Shown here: piece by piece, positions 42,999 through 51,093 of the stretch | How the letters are laid out: each line of letters begins with the position of its first letter | Numbering within the stretch: the stretch's first letter is position 1 | Assembly: GCF_018070465.1 (NCBI RefSeq) | Contig: NZ_JAGPXT010000003.1 | Location: 62,001 to 126,000 of the forward strand | Reading direction: 5' to 3' | Source: Micromonospora sp. C95 | GTDB taxonomy: Bacteria > Actinomycetota > Actinomycetes > Mycobacteriales > Micromonosporaceae | DNA length: 64,000 nucleotides | Translations under genes and position numbers: made by a program | The notes under the pieces: model-generated | Database searches by the model: none | Seen by the model: the letters and a program-made list of their open reading frames with translations, nothing else | Told to the model about the DNA's origin: nothing

Positions 42999-43706
42999 TC
43001 AGGCGACGCGCCGATCGACGGCGTCGAGGACGCGGGTGACCCATTCGTCGACCGAGAGACCGCGCGCGGCGGCCAACTTCGAGTAGCAGTCGAGTTGGTT
43101 CGCGGACAGCTCGATAGTGATCTTGGTGGTCGACGCCTGGCGTTGTTCGGCGTCCACCGCGGCTGCCAGCTGTGCGACGCCCTGGCTCTGGTCGCCGTCG
43201 GTGACCGGCGGTGCGGCGTTCGCGCCGCGCTCGGCCAGACTGGCCCGAACCGCCTTGCGGAGCTCGTTGCGCGACCACTTCTGCTGCTCCGCCTTGCGCA
43301 GCCAGTAGTCCTGCTCCGCCGGTGCCAGGCGGGCCAGCTCGGCGTGATGGGCGAAACTGAGCGTGTCCCGCCGGCGGCCGTGCTCGAACCGCCGGGCAAC
43401 CCATGCGTAGTTGCGCAGGGTCTGGTAGTCCAGGCCGGTCCGCTCGATGGCCTCCCGGTACCGCCGCCACCCGTACGTGGTCTCTCCGAAGATCAGCCAG
43501 TCGGCGAGCCACCAGGCCGACGAGTTCGCCAGCTCGCGGAGGCTGCTGCCGATCTGTTCCCAGGATCGCTCGGACAGACCCTGCGGGAAGACCATTCCCG
43601 ACTTCCGTACCGTCGTCTGGTTGCCGACGAACGAGACCACGAGATCGTGCTGCGTGTGTCCGCCGGCGCTCAGCGGTCTGGTTCGGCATTCGTCCACGGT
43701 CTTCAC
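42999..43706 (-). CDS. LmbU-family cluster-situated transcriptional regulator
   Basis: The 235-residue protein resembles the LmbU/NovE/HrmB family, regulators found only in some actinomycete antibiotic clusters (lincomycin, novobiocin, hormaomycin). The recognisable core is the run from SAWWLADWLIFGE (about 63-75) through RTGLDYQTLRNYAWVARRFE (about 88-107) to LSFAHHAELARLAP, EQDYWLRKAE and WSRNELRKAV. A C-terminal piece (TKITIELSANQLDCYSKLA) resembles a ribbon-helix-helix-like segment. These proteins bind DNA and usually activate their cluster. GTG 43706 is chosen for the GGGGGA a few bases upstream. It sits between the putative piperazate synthase and the adenylation gene, all on one strand, so it is probably part of the same transcript and may act on the promoter region upstream of 44686. 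Confidence 0.85.
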   Translation of the reverse strand: MKTVDECRTRPLSAGGHTQHDLVVSFVGNQTTVRKSGMVFPQGLSERSWEQIGSSLRELANSSAWWLADWLIFGETTYGWRRYREAIERTGLDYQTLRNYAWVARRFEHGRRRDTLSFAHHAELARLAPAEQDYWLRKAEQQKWSRNELRKAVRASLAERGANAAPPVTDGDQSQGVAQLAAAVDAEQRQASTTKITIELSANQLDCYSKLAAARGLSVDEWVTRVLDAVDRRVA

Positions 43707-43786
43707 GGATGTCCCCCATTCCTTGTCGAAACCAGAGGTGGGTGGCGTCTGAATTCACTCGATCGAACTTCCCGCCACCGGATTTC

Positions 43787-44437
43787 TCAGCCGCGCTCGG
43801 CCATCCTGGTCATGTATTCCGCCACTTCGCGCTGCCCCCCGGCCGCTTCCTGGAAGTGTCGGCACACCTGGCCCTGTGTCTCGCGGTTCTGTTCCTGACT
43901 GAGCTTGAAAATCGCCTCGGACCGGTTGACCGTGAAACGGAAGGCGCCCACCCCGGGAAGAATCCGGCGGAAGTGGCCCATCGACTCGGTCATGTCCCAA
44001 CCGTTTCCGAAGTCGGCCTCCAACGTCCCCGCGGTCGCCCGCACGACCGACAGCGTCTCCTCCGCGGACTCGATCGGCTCGATGACGCCGCGCAGCTGCA
44101 CCGCGGTGTAGTTCCAGGTCGGCGCCGCGGGCGTGAACGGGTACAGCGTCGGCGAGACGTATCCGTGCGGGCCGGCGAAGCTGAGCACCGCGGGCGTGCC
44201 GTCGTGCAGCGCCTTCCACTGCGGATTCGCCCGGTTCATATGGCCGAGCAGTGTGCTGCCGGTCAGGTCCGGCGAATCGTCGCCGGCCCGTCCCGGATCC
44301 GCGATGACCGGCAGGTGGGTGCCGAACGGTCCGTCCGCGTCGGCACCGTTCGTCATCAACAACGCCAGCGGGTTCCGCCGAACCAGCTCCCGGATCCACC
44401 GTGGATCCGGCTCCCGGTACATGCTTGGCACGAACAT
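43787..44437 (-). CDS. PaiB/KtzT-family protein, probable heme-dependent piperazate synthase
   Basis: The 216-residue protein belongs to the family usually annotated as FMN-binding negative transcriptional regulator (PaiB). KtzT of the kutzneride pathway belongs to this family and is a heme enzyme that closes N5-hydroxyornithine into L-piperazic acid by N-N bond formation. The conserved opening MFVPSMYREPD, GTHLPV, and LLGHMNRANPQW are visible. His66 in that last motif corresponds, as I recall, to the KtzT heme ligand His65. Inside an NRPS cluster with three adenylation domains of the putative piperazate type, the synthase role is much more likely than a regulator. Its substrate would need an ornithine N-hydroxylase, not found in the window. 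GGAGGAG precedes the ATG; the MbtH gene lies 33 bp upstream. Confidence 0.88.
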   Translation of the reverse strand: MFVPSMYREPDPRWIRELVRRNPLALLMTNGADADGPFGTHLPVIADPGRAGDDSPDLTGSTLLGHMNRANPQWKALHDGTPAVLSFAGPHGYVSPTLYPFTPAAPTWNYTAVQLRGVIEPIESAEETLSVVRATAGTLEADFGNGWDMTESMGHFRRILPGVGAFRFTVNRSEAIFKLSQEQNRETQGQVCRHFQEAAGGQREVAEYMTRMAERG

Positions 44438-44470
44438 GACGCTCCACTCCTCCGCGAGATGCGACGACGG

Positions 44471-44686
44471 TCAGTTCGCCGCCATGGCCTCCCGCAGACT
44501 CCGCGGGCGCAGGTCGGTCCAGTTCTGCTCGACGAATTCCAGGCAGGCGGCCTTGACGTCCGCGCCGAAGACGACCCGCCAACCGGCCGGCACCTCCGCG
44601 AAGACCGGCCACAGGGAGTGCTGGTCCTCGTCGTTGACCAGGACGTAGAAGCTGCCGTTCTCGTCATCGAAAGGGTTCGTGCTCAC
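44471..44686 (-). CDS. MbtH-like NRPS accessory protein
   Basis: The 71-residue protein is a typical MbtH-like chaperone that binds adenylation domains and supports their folding and activity. It shows the NPFDDENG opening, [20 protein letters not shown] and [10 protein letters not shown], with all three conserved tryptophans. GTG 44684-44686 is chosen because the family starts at this point and AAGGA precedes it; the longer open frame upstream has no family resemblance. It is the first gene of the minus-strand NRPS run, so it is likely made together with the synthetases it serves. Confidence 0.96.
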   Translation of the reverse strand: MSTNPFDDENGSFYVLVNDEDQHSLWPVFAEVPAGWRVVFGADVKAACLEFVEQNWTDLRPRSLREAMAAN

Positions 44687-45068
44687 GTGCCACCGTCCTT
44701 GAAATCGTCGCGGAATGACTCGGGTTCGAATCGAGATGACGCCCGACATTCGACGGCCGCCGAAATAAATGCCAGGCCATCGTAGGCGCCGGCCGCAGAC
44801 GCCTGTCAAGGACGGTGATACCCCTGTTCAGGAGACCTCTCCCCCAAACCATTTACGGGTCCCCTGTCGCAGAAACCGGGCCCGTCCCGAGTCGGCCCCT
44901 AATCTCGTCCGGCAACCCCTATACGCAGCTTCGGGACGTAGACACCGCATTGGAGACAAATACGCTTACTACTCGGCAGACGCTGAGCCTGACCATCCTG
45001 AGAGGGACGCCGGGTGCCCGATCAAGGCAAACGCGCTGCGTTTCGGACACGACGAGGACGGTGGAGAA
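44687..45068. other. Intergenic divergent region (382 bp) between NRPS operon and exporter operon
   Basis: No gene is supported; the small open frames here lack homology-like features and ribosome sites. The region must drive the minus-strand biosynthetic run starting with the MbtH gene and the plus-strand exporter genes, so it is a likely control point. Its base composition is less GC-rich than the flanking genes (for example around 44901-45000). A minus-strand promoter candidate is listed separately; no clear plus-strand promoter was found. Confidence 0.6.
44779..44809 (-). promoter_or_regulatory. Possible sigma-70-like promoter for the MbtH/NRPS run
   Basis: On the minus strand TTGACA (44804-44809) is followed after 19 bases by TACGAT (44779-44784), a fair -10 of the TAnnnT type. 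It lies about 95 bp upstream of the MbtH start. The spacer is slightly long, so support is moderate. Confidence 0.35.
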
Positions 45069-46022
45069 GTGAGACGTTCAGCGGTTTCTGTTTCAGGGCT
45101 GCGCAAGAGCTACGGCGACAAGGTGGTCCTCGACGGCATCGACTTCGACGTCCCCGCGGGATCGGTCTTCTCCCTGCTCGGCCCGAACGGGGCAGGCAAG
45201 ACCACGACCGTGAACATCCTGACGACCCTGATGCGAGCCGACGCCGGCACGGTGCACGTCGCCGGACACGACGTGACGACCGCGACCAGGCAGGTGCGCT
45301 CGGCAATCGGCGTGACCGGCCAGTTCGCCGCGGTGGACGAACTGCTGTCGGGCCGGGAGAACCTGCGCCTGGTCGCGGACCTGAAGCACCTGCGTGCCGG
45401 TGACCCGGTCGTCACCCGGCTGCTGGAACGCTTCGACCTGGTGGAGTCGGCGGACAAGTTGGCCTCGACCTACTCCGGCGGCATGCGACGCAAGCTCGAC
45501 CTGGCGATGACGCTCGTCGGCAACCCGGACATCATCTTCCTGGACGAGCCGACGACCGGCCTCGACCCGCGCAGCCGGCGCACGATGTGGAGCATCGTCC
45601 GCGAGCTGGTCGCCGAGGGCACCACGATCTTCCTGACCACCCAGTACCTCGAGGAAGCCGACCAGCTCGCCGACCAGGTCGCGGTCCTCAACCAGGGCCG
45701 GCTGGTCGCCCAGGGCACCCCCGAGCAGCTCAAGCGCCAGGTCCCCGGCGCGCACCTGCAACTGCGGTTCGCCGAGGTGCACGACCTCGACGCGGCGGCC
45801 CGGGTCCTGGGTGCCGTCACTCGGGACGACGACGAACTGACCCTGCAGGTGCCACACGACGGTGAGCCCCGGTCGCTGCTGACCCTGCTCAACCGCCTCG
45901 ACGAGCAGTCGATCAATCTCCGGGAGTTCGCCGTACGGACCCCCGACCTCGACGACGTCTTCCTGTCCCTGACCGAGCACTCCGCCACCAGCCACCGCCG
46001 TGAGGAGGCGATCGTCCGATGA
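45069..46022 (+). CDS. ABC transporter ATP-binding protein (DrrA-like drug exporter)
   Basis: The 317-residue ATPase subunit of an ABC-2 exporter has Walker A GPNGAGKTTT, signature YSGGMRRKLDLA, Walker B IIFLDEPTTGLDP and a C-terminal extension of the kind found in daunorubicin-resistance DrrA proteins. GTG 45069 is chosen because the ATPase fold begins immediately (VRRSAVSVSGLRKSYG) and GAGGA lies upstream; the frame stays open further upstream without domain content. Its stop overlaps the permease start by four bases. It is the first plus-strand gene next to the biosynthetic run, so export of or resistance to the cluster product is the natural role. Confidence 0.93.
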   Translation: MRRSAVSVSGLRKSYGDKVVLDGIDFDVPAGSVFSLLGPNGAGKTTTVNILTTLMRADAGTVHVAGHDVTTATRQVRSAIGVTGQFAAVDELLSGRENLRLVADLKHLRAGDPVVTRLLERFDLVESADKLASTYSGGMRRKLDLAMTLVGNPDIIFLDEPTTGLDPRSRRTMWSIVRELVAEGTTIFLTTQYLEEADQLADQVAVLNQGRLVAQGTPEQLKRQVPGAHLQLRFAEVHDLDAAARVLGAVTRDDDELTLQVPHDGEPRSLLTLLNRLDEQSINLREFAVRTPDLDDVFLSLTEHSATSHRREEAIVR

Positions 46023-46780
46023 GCACTGTCGCGACCTCGTTCGGTGACTCGACCGTCATGCTGCGCCGCAACCTCCGGCACACCCTGCGCAACCCGACCA
46101 CGGTGTTCAACGCGATCCTGTTCCCGATCGTGATCATGCTGATGTTCGTCAAGGTGTTCGGCGGCGCGTTCGACGTCGGCTCCAGCTACATCGACTACGC
46201 GACACCGGGCCTGCTCGTGATGGCGGTCAGCTACGGGCTGGGGGCCACCGCGACGGAGGTGAACTCCGACATGACCAAAGGCATCATCAATCGTTTCAAG
46301 GTCATGGACGTCTCTCGGGGTTCCGTGCTGACCGGGCACGTGATCATGACAACCCTGCGCTGCCTGGTGGCCTGCGCGGCCATCATCGGAGTTGCCTTCG
46401 GACTGGGCTTCCGCCCCAGTGCCGGCCCCGTCGACTGGCTCGCCGCGATCGGCGTGATCGTGCTGCTCGGCTTCGCGGCCGGCTGGCTCACCGTGGCGTT
46501 GGGGCTTGCCGCGAAGACCGTGGAGTCGGCCGGCATCGCCACCGTACCGCTGATCATGCTGCCGTTCCTGAGCAGCGCGTTCGTGCCGGCGGAGTCGATG
46601 GGAGCCGGCGTGCGGCAGTTCGCGGAGTACCAGCCGTTCACCCCGATCATCGAGACGCTGCGCGGACTGCTGATGGGCCAACCCTCGACCGGTAGCGCGC
46701 TGGCAGCCGTCGCCTGGTGTCTCGGGCTGGCGTTCATCGGATACCTGTGGTCGGTCTCCACCTTCAACAAGCGGGCGTGA
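46019..46780 (+). CDS. ABC-2 type exporter permease (DrrB-like)
   Basis: The 253-residue membrane protein has about six hydrophobic segments, beginning near FNAILFPIVIMLMFVKVFG and ending with AWCLGLAFIGYLW. It includes the loop around EYQPFTPIIETLRGLLMG that is characteristic of the DrrB/ABC-2 family. It is coupled to the ATPase upstream through ATGA (46019-46022), and the two should form a heterotetrameric exporter in the cytoplasmic membrane. A gap of 186 bp with no visible gene follows before the second exporter pair. Confidence 0.93.
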   Translation: MSTVATSFGDSTVMLRRNLRHTLRNPTTVFNAILFPIVIMLMFVKVFGGAFDVGSSYIDYATPGLLVMAVSYGLGATATEVNSDMTKGIINRFKVMDVSRGSVLTGHVIMTTLRCLVACAAIIGVAFGLGFRPSAGPVDWLAAIGVIVLLGFAAGWLTVALGLAAKTVESAGIATVPLIMLPFLSSAFVPAESMGAGVRQFAEYQPFTPIIETLRGLLMGQPSTGSALAAVAWCLGLAFIGYLWSVSTFNKRA

Positions 46781-46966
46781 CACACCGAGCCTCGACAATG
46801 TAGTTGGGCTCGGGCACCACCGGGGCGGACGCCCTCCGGTACCTCGGCCCCCGTGGCGCCGGCTCGACGAACCTTGATCGCCGAGCCGGTGCCGCACGGT
46901 CGACCTGCCGCGCCGACCGGCCAACGCTCATCACCGCGGCACCCGCCTCTCTCCCTGGGAGTGACA

Positions 46967-47923
46967 ATGACAGCGAACCCCGTCGAAATCGCCGACCTGC
47001 GCAAGTCGTTCGGCTCCGTCAAAGCGCTCGACGGCCTGCACCTGACCGTCCGTCCCGGTGAGATCGCCGGCTTCCTCGGCCCCAACGGCGCCGGGAAGTC
47101 GACCACCATCCGGGTGCTGCTCGGCCTGCAGCACCGCGACTCGGGTACCGCCCGGCTCTTCGGTGGCGACGCGTGGCGCGACGCCGTGGCCCTGCACCGC
47201 CGGCTCGCCTACGTCCCCGGTGACGTGAGCCTGTGGCCCAACCTCACCGGCGGCGAGGCCATCGACTACCTGACCCGGCTGCACGACACGTCCGACCGGG
47301 CGGAGCGCCGAAAGCGCAAAGCCGCCCTGCTGGACCACTTCGAACTCGACCCGACCAAGAAGGCACGCACGTACTCGAAGGGCAACCGCCAGAAGGTGGC
47401 GCTCGTGGCCGCCTTCCTCATCGACCCCGAGCTCTACATCTTCGACGAGCCGACCTCCGGCCTGGACCCCCTGATGGAGGCGGTCTTCACCGAGCACGTC
47501 CAGCAGGTCAAGGACGCGGGACGTGCGGTACTGCTCTCCTCGCACATCCTGAGCGAGGTGGAGAAGGTCTGCGACACCGTCACGATCATCAGGAACGGTC
47601 GCACGGTCGAGTCCGGCACCCTGACCGAGCTGCGACACCTGACCCGTACCACCGTCAGCGCGCTCGTCGTCGACGACCCGGCGGCCATCACCGGACTCGC
47701 CGGTGTCCATGACGTCACCACCACCGCCGGAGGCGGCGACGTCACAAAGGTCGACCTCTCCGTCGACAACGCACAGATCGGTGCGGTCCTGGCCGCGCTG
47801 TCGCGGCTGGACGTACGCGGTCTCACGGCCACCCCACCGTCGCTGGAGGAACTGTTCATGCGGCACTACGGCGCCGACCCGGCCGCTGCGGCGCCCCGAG
47901 ACGTCGAGGCGGTGACCCGATGA
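46967..47923 (+). CDS. ABC transporter ATP-binding protein (second exporter)
   Basis: The 318-residue ATPase subunit has Walker A GPNGAGKSTT, the signature variant YSKGNRQKVAL, and Walker B LYIFDEPTSGLDPL. The start ATG 46967 is chosen for GGGAG just upstream and because the domain begins at residue 5. The YSKGNRQK signature is usual for the actinobacterial family that pairs with large twelve-segment permeases annotated as antibiotic exporters; that permease follows directly, overlapping by four bases (47920-47923). It is distinct in sequence from the DrrA-like ATPase, so the cluster has two different export systems. Confidence 0.93.
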   Translation: MTANPVEIADLRKSFGSVKALDGLHLTVRPGEIAGFLGPNGAGKSTTIRVLLGLQHRDSGTARLFGGDAWRDAVALHRRLAYVPGDVSLWPNLTGGEAIDYLTRLHDTSDRAERRKRKAALLDHFELDPTKKARTYSKGNRQKVALVAAFLIDPELYIFDEPTSGLDPLMEAVFTEHVQQVKDAGRAVLLSSHILSEVEKVCDTVTIIRNGRTVESGTLTELRHLTRTTVSALVVDDPAAITGLAGVHDVTTTAGGGDVTKVDLSVDNAQIGAVLAALSRLDVRGLTATPPSLEELFMRHYGADPAAAAPRDVEAVTR

Positions 47924-49602
47924 GCACGCCGACCACCCACGTCGCTCGGCAGGCACCGCCCACCCGCCCCGCCGAGGCGCGGACTCCGGCCTCCACCTCC
48001 ACCCTGGCGGGCACCGGCTACCTCCTGCGGTTCATGCTGCGGCGCAACCGGGTCCGGCTGGCGGTCTGGACGGGCTCCCTGGTGGCGTTCTGCGGTTACT
48101 ACGTGGTCGCCATCGCGGCGGTCTACCCCACCGCCGCCGACCGGCAGAACCGGGCCGAGTCGATCGACAACGCCGGTGGCACGCTGCTGGCCGGACCGGG
48201 CTACGGGCTGGAGGACTACACCATCGGCAGGATGTTCGCCAACGAGATGTCGCTGTGGTTGATGGCGCTCCTGGCGACGATGAACATCCTGCTGATCGCC
48301 CGCAACACGCGCGCCGAGGAGGCGAGCGGCCGCACCGAACTCGTCCGGGCCCTGCCCGTCGGACGACACGCGGGGACCGTGGCGGCGTTCCTGGTGGTGG
48401 TGATCGCCGACGTTGCCTTCGCCCTGTTCGGTAGCGCGCTCATGATCAGCGCCGGGCAACTCGCCGCGGTGGACACCATCGTTCTGCTGACCGGTGTGAT
48501 GCTCACCGCCCTGGTCTTCGCCGCCGTCACGACGGTGACCAGCCAACTGACCGTGCACAGCCGCGGCGCCTCCGGCCTCGCCTTCGCGGCACTCGCCGCC
48601 GCGGTGCTGATCCGGGGCATCGGGGACATCCAGCAGCAACACGGCAGCTGGCTGTCCTGGCTGTCCCCGATCGCCTGGGCGCAGCAGACCAGACCGTACG
48701 CCGACGTCCGGCTCTGGCCGCTCGGCCTGAGCCTGCTGGCGATCCTCGTGGCGCTGGCTGTCGGGGCCGTCCTGGCATCCCGGCGTGACCTCGGGGGCGC
48801 CCTCCTGCACGGCCGGCCCGGCCCCGCCGCCGCCGCGCCGTCGCTGGCCAGCCCGTTCGCGCTCGTCGTCCGCCAGCAGCGCGGGGCGCTGCTGTGGTGG
48901 CTCGTGGGGTGTGTGGCGATGTTCGGCCCCGCCGGACTGTTCCTCGGCGCGGACTCCGGTGACGCCCTCCAACGGATCGCCGAGCAGAACGAACTCACCG
49001 AGACCATCTTCGGCGACGACCCGATCATGGCCTTCCTGGCCATCATGATGCTGCACAACGCGCTCGCGGTGGCCGTGTTCACCACCGCGTCGGTGCTGCG
49101 CGTGCAGACCGAGGAGGACGAGGGCCGACTCGGGCTGGGCCTGTCCCGGCCGACGTCGAGAACCAACGCGCTGCTCGCCCACCTGGCCGTCGCCGGGATC
49201 GGCGCGCTCGTGCTGCTCGTCGCCGGCGGTGCCCTGCCGCTCTGGATCGGCGCCTCCCTCTCCGGCGGCGACACCAGTCTGCTGATCCTGCTCAACAGTG
49301 CCGGCGCGTTCGCGCTCGGCATCGCGGTCCTGATCGGCTTCACTGCGGCGCTCTACGCCTGGGTTCCCCGGGTGAGCGCGCTCGCGTGGGTGTTCTGCGG
49401 GATCATCGTGGTGGAGCGGTTCTTCGGATCGGTCCTCCAGCTACCCACCGCGGTCAAGGCCCTGTCGCCGTTCTGGTGGGTCGGCAACTACCCGAACGCG
49501 TCCCTCGATCCGGCGCACCTGGCGGGTCTCGGCGTGGCCGCGGCGGCGCTGGTGGCGCTGGCGGTCGCCGGCTTCCGCCGACGTGACCTCAGCGCGGGCT
49601 GA
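47920..49602 (+). CDS. Large ABC exporter permease (polyketide/antibiotic exporter type)
   Basis: The 560-residue protein has about twelve hydrophobic segments arranged as two related halves, each opening with a basic motif and LRFMLRRNRVRLAVW- or FALVVRQQRGALLWW-like segment. Extended soluble loops follow the first helix of each half. This internal duplication is typical of actinobacterial exporter permeases that work with a single ATPase, here the coupled gene at 46967-47923. It is the last gene of the plus-strand exporter run and ends 33 bp before a strong hairpin. The substrate is unknown; proximity suggests the depsipeptide. Confidence 0.9.
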   Translation: MSTPTTHVARQAPPTRPAEARTPASTSTLAGTGYLLRFMLRRNRVRLAVWTGSLVAFCGYYVVAIAAVYPTAADRQNRAESIDNAGGTLLAGPGYGLEDYTIGRMFANEMSLWLMALLATMNILLIARNTRAEEASGRTELVRALPVGRHAGTVAAFLVVVIADVAFALFGSALMISAGQLAAVDTIVLLTGVMLTALVFAAVTTVTSQLTVHSRGASGLAFAALAAAVLIRGIGDIQQQHGSWLSWLSPIAWAQQTRPYADVRLWPLGLSLLAILVALAVGAVLASRRDLGGALLHGRPGPAAAAPSLASPFALVVRQQRGALLWWLVGCVAMFGPAGLFLGADSGDALQRIAEQNELTETIFGDDPIMAFLAIMMLHNALAVAVFTTASVLRVQTEEDEGRLGLGLSRPTSRTNALLAHLAVAGIGALVLLVAGGALPLWIGASLSGGDTSLLILLNSAGAFALGIAVLIGFTAALYAWVPRVSALAWVFCGIIVVERFFGSVLQLPTAVKALSPFWWVGNYPNASLDPAHLAGLGVAAAALVALAVAGFRRRDLSAG

Positions 49603-49635
49603 GCACCTGATCGACCGCCCAGCGTGGGGCGGTTC

Positions 49636-49669
49636 CCGATGGCCCCGGCCCGACGGCCGGGGCCATCGG
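49636..49669. terminator. Hairpin between convergent genes (bidirectional terminator candidate)
   Basis: A perfect 15-bp stem (CCGATGGCCCCGGCC pairing with 49655-49669) closes a 4-base CGAC loop. It lies between the stop of the exporter permease and the stop of the convergent antiporter, where termination of both transcripts is expected. Confidence 0.8.
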
Positions 49670-49684
49670 CGTGCGGTCACGGGT

Positions 49685-50896
49685 TCACCCGGTGGATGCC
49701 GGCGGCCGCCGGGCGTACCAGCGACGGCCTGGGGTGGCGGTGACACCGTGCACCACCGTGCTCGCCACCACCGCCAGGCTCCCGGCAGCCCACAACCGGG
49801 TGTCGGCGACCCCGTTCTCCTGACTGTGCGTGAGATAGAACAGCGCAGACACCCCGATCGGGCCGAACCAGCCGAGAAACACCGTGCTCCGCCAGGACAT
49901 CCCCAGCAGCGGCTGCAGCGCCAGCACCACCGGTAGCCGGCGCAGCAGCAGCACCGCGACGGCGAAAGCGACGACCGGCCAACCGAGATCGACCCAGTCG
50001 TGCCACGGCACCTCGACACCGAGCAGGAAGAACAACGGCAACACCAGGTAGCGGGTCAGTGCGTCGTCGAGCCGTTGCTGCGACGCGCGGGAGCGGCCAC
50101 CGACGACCGCGTTGTACGCGAGACCGGCGACGAAGACCGCGAGGATCCCGTCCGTGTACGCCGACCGGGCGACGCCCAGCGCGGCGACGCCGAGCACGAT
50201 CGTGAAGACCAGCAGGGAGCCCCGGTCCACGTCCTCCCGCTGCTCCGCGGCCAGGATGGCCCGGCCCGCGGCCCAGCCGACGGTCACGCCGATAAGCAGC
50301 GCGCCAGCGACCGCCCAGATCACCTCGACCAGAGCGCCACGCAGCGACCCGGACGTGACGACGGACAGGGCGAGCACGACGAAGGCGAAGGCGAGGCCGT
50401 CGTTGGCGCCGGACTCGCCGCTGATCACCTGCCGCAACCGCGCCGGGAGCTGCCGCTCAGCGGGCCCACCGGAGACGACGCTCGACGCCAGCACCGGGTC
50501 CGTCGGTGTCACGCAGGCGCCGAGCAGCACCGCGAGGGCCAGCGGAAGACCGAGGACGAGCCAGGCCAGACCGGCGCTGACCACCGCCATGCCGACCATC
50601 GCGACGGCGAGCAGCACACCGACCGGACGGATCACCGACCGGTAGTCCGACAGCGGAAAACGCAGCGCGACCGCCATCAGCGAGATGGCCAGCAGTATCC
50701 GACTGGACTCCAGCATCAGCGCCGTCATCTGGTCGGCGGGCAGGTCGATCAGGCCGAGCACCGGACCGGCGAGGACGCCCAGGAGGAGCGCGAGCAGCGG
50801 CTCACTGACTGGTGCCCGTCGCACGGAACTGGACCAGAAGGCCAGCACCAGCGCCAGGACCCCCACCAGGGCGTAGCTGAGATGCAGCCGGTTCAT
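49685..50896 (-). CDS. CPA1-family monovalent cation/proton antiporter
   Basis: The 403-residue membrane protein has about twelve transmembrane helices and the core transport motifs of Na+(K+)/H+ exchangers: VTPTDPVLASSVV (Asp133) and ISGESGANDGLAF (Asn165-Asp166, the electroneutral ND pair). It lacks the long cytoplasmic tail found in NhaP-like exchangers. It would exchange sodium or potassium for protons across the cytoplasmic membrane. It is transcribed towards the exporters and divergently from the Tc-like locus, with 197 bp between the two starts. It looks like a housekeeping gene at the right border of the antibiotic cluster. Confidence 0.92.
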   Translation of the reverse strand: MNRLHLSYALVGVLALVLAFWSSSVRRAPVSEPLLALLLGVLAGPVLGLIDLPADQMTALMLESSRILLAISLMAVALRFPLSDYRSVIRPVGVLLAVAMVGMAVVSAGLAWLVLGLPLALAVLLGACVTPTDPVLASSVVSGGPAERQLPARLRQVISGESGANDGLAFAFVVLALSVVTSGSLRGALVEVIWAVAGALLIGVTVGWAAGRAILAAEQREDVDRGSLLVFTIVLGVAALGVARSAYTDGILAVFVAGLAYNAVVGGRSRASQQRLDDALTRYLVLPLFFLLGVEVPWHDWVDLGWPVVAFAVAVLLLRRLPVVLALQPLLGMSWRSTVFLGWFGPIGVSALFYLTHSQENGVADTRLWAAGSLAVVASTVVHGVTATPGRRWYARRPPASTG

Positions 50897-51093
50897 CCCT
50901 GGTCGTTACCCCCCTTTCTCCCGCCGCATACCAGCCGACTGCTGCGCCAACGGGTGGATCGTCCCGGTCCCGCCCGACTCGATCCCCACCAGCCCCGGTA
51001 CCCGCGGTTGTCGGGTTGACATCAGATCGGTGTGCGGTCCCGCGCCGGTCGCATAGCCTCCAGCCACCTGCCAGACGGCAATCGGGAGGCGCG

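Noticed and set aside
43787..44437. FMN-binding negative transcriptional regulator
   Set aside because: This is the usual family label, but the NRPS context, putative piperazate adenylation domains and conserved histidine favour a KtzT-type synthase.
44815..45072. Small 85-codon plus-strand gene in the divergent region
   Set aside because: There is no ribosome site and no recognisable sequence, and it runs into the exporter start; treated as intergenic.
50897..51093. TTGACA near 51016 as promoter of the Tc-like locus
   Set aside because: No acceptable -10 hexamer lies 16-19 bases downstream; the nearest AT-bearing hexamer is about 30 bases away.
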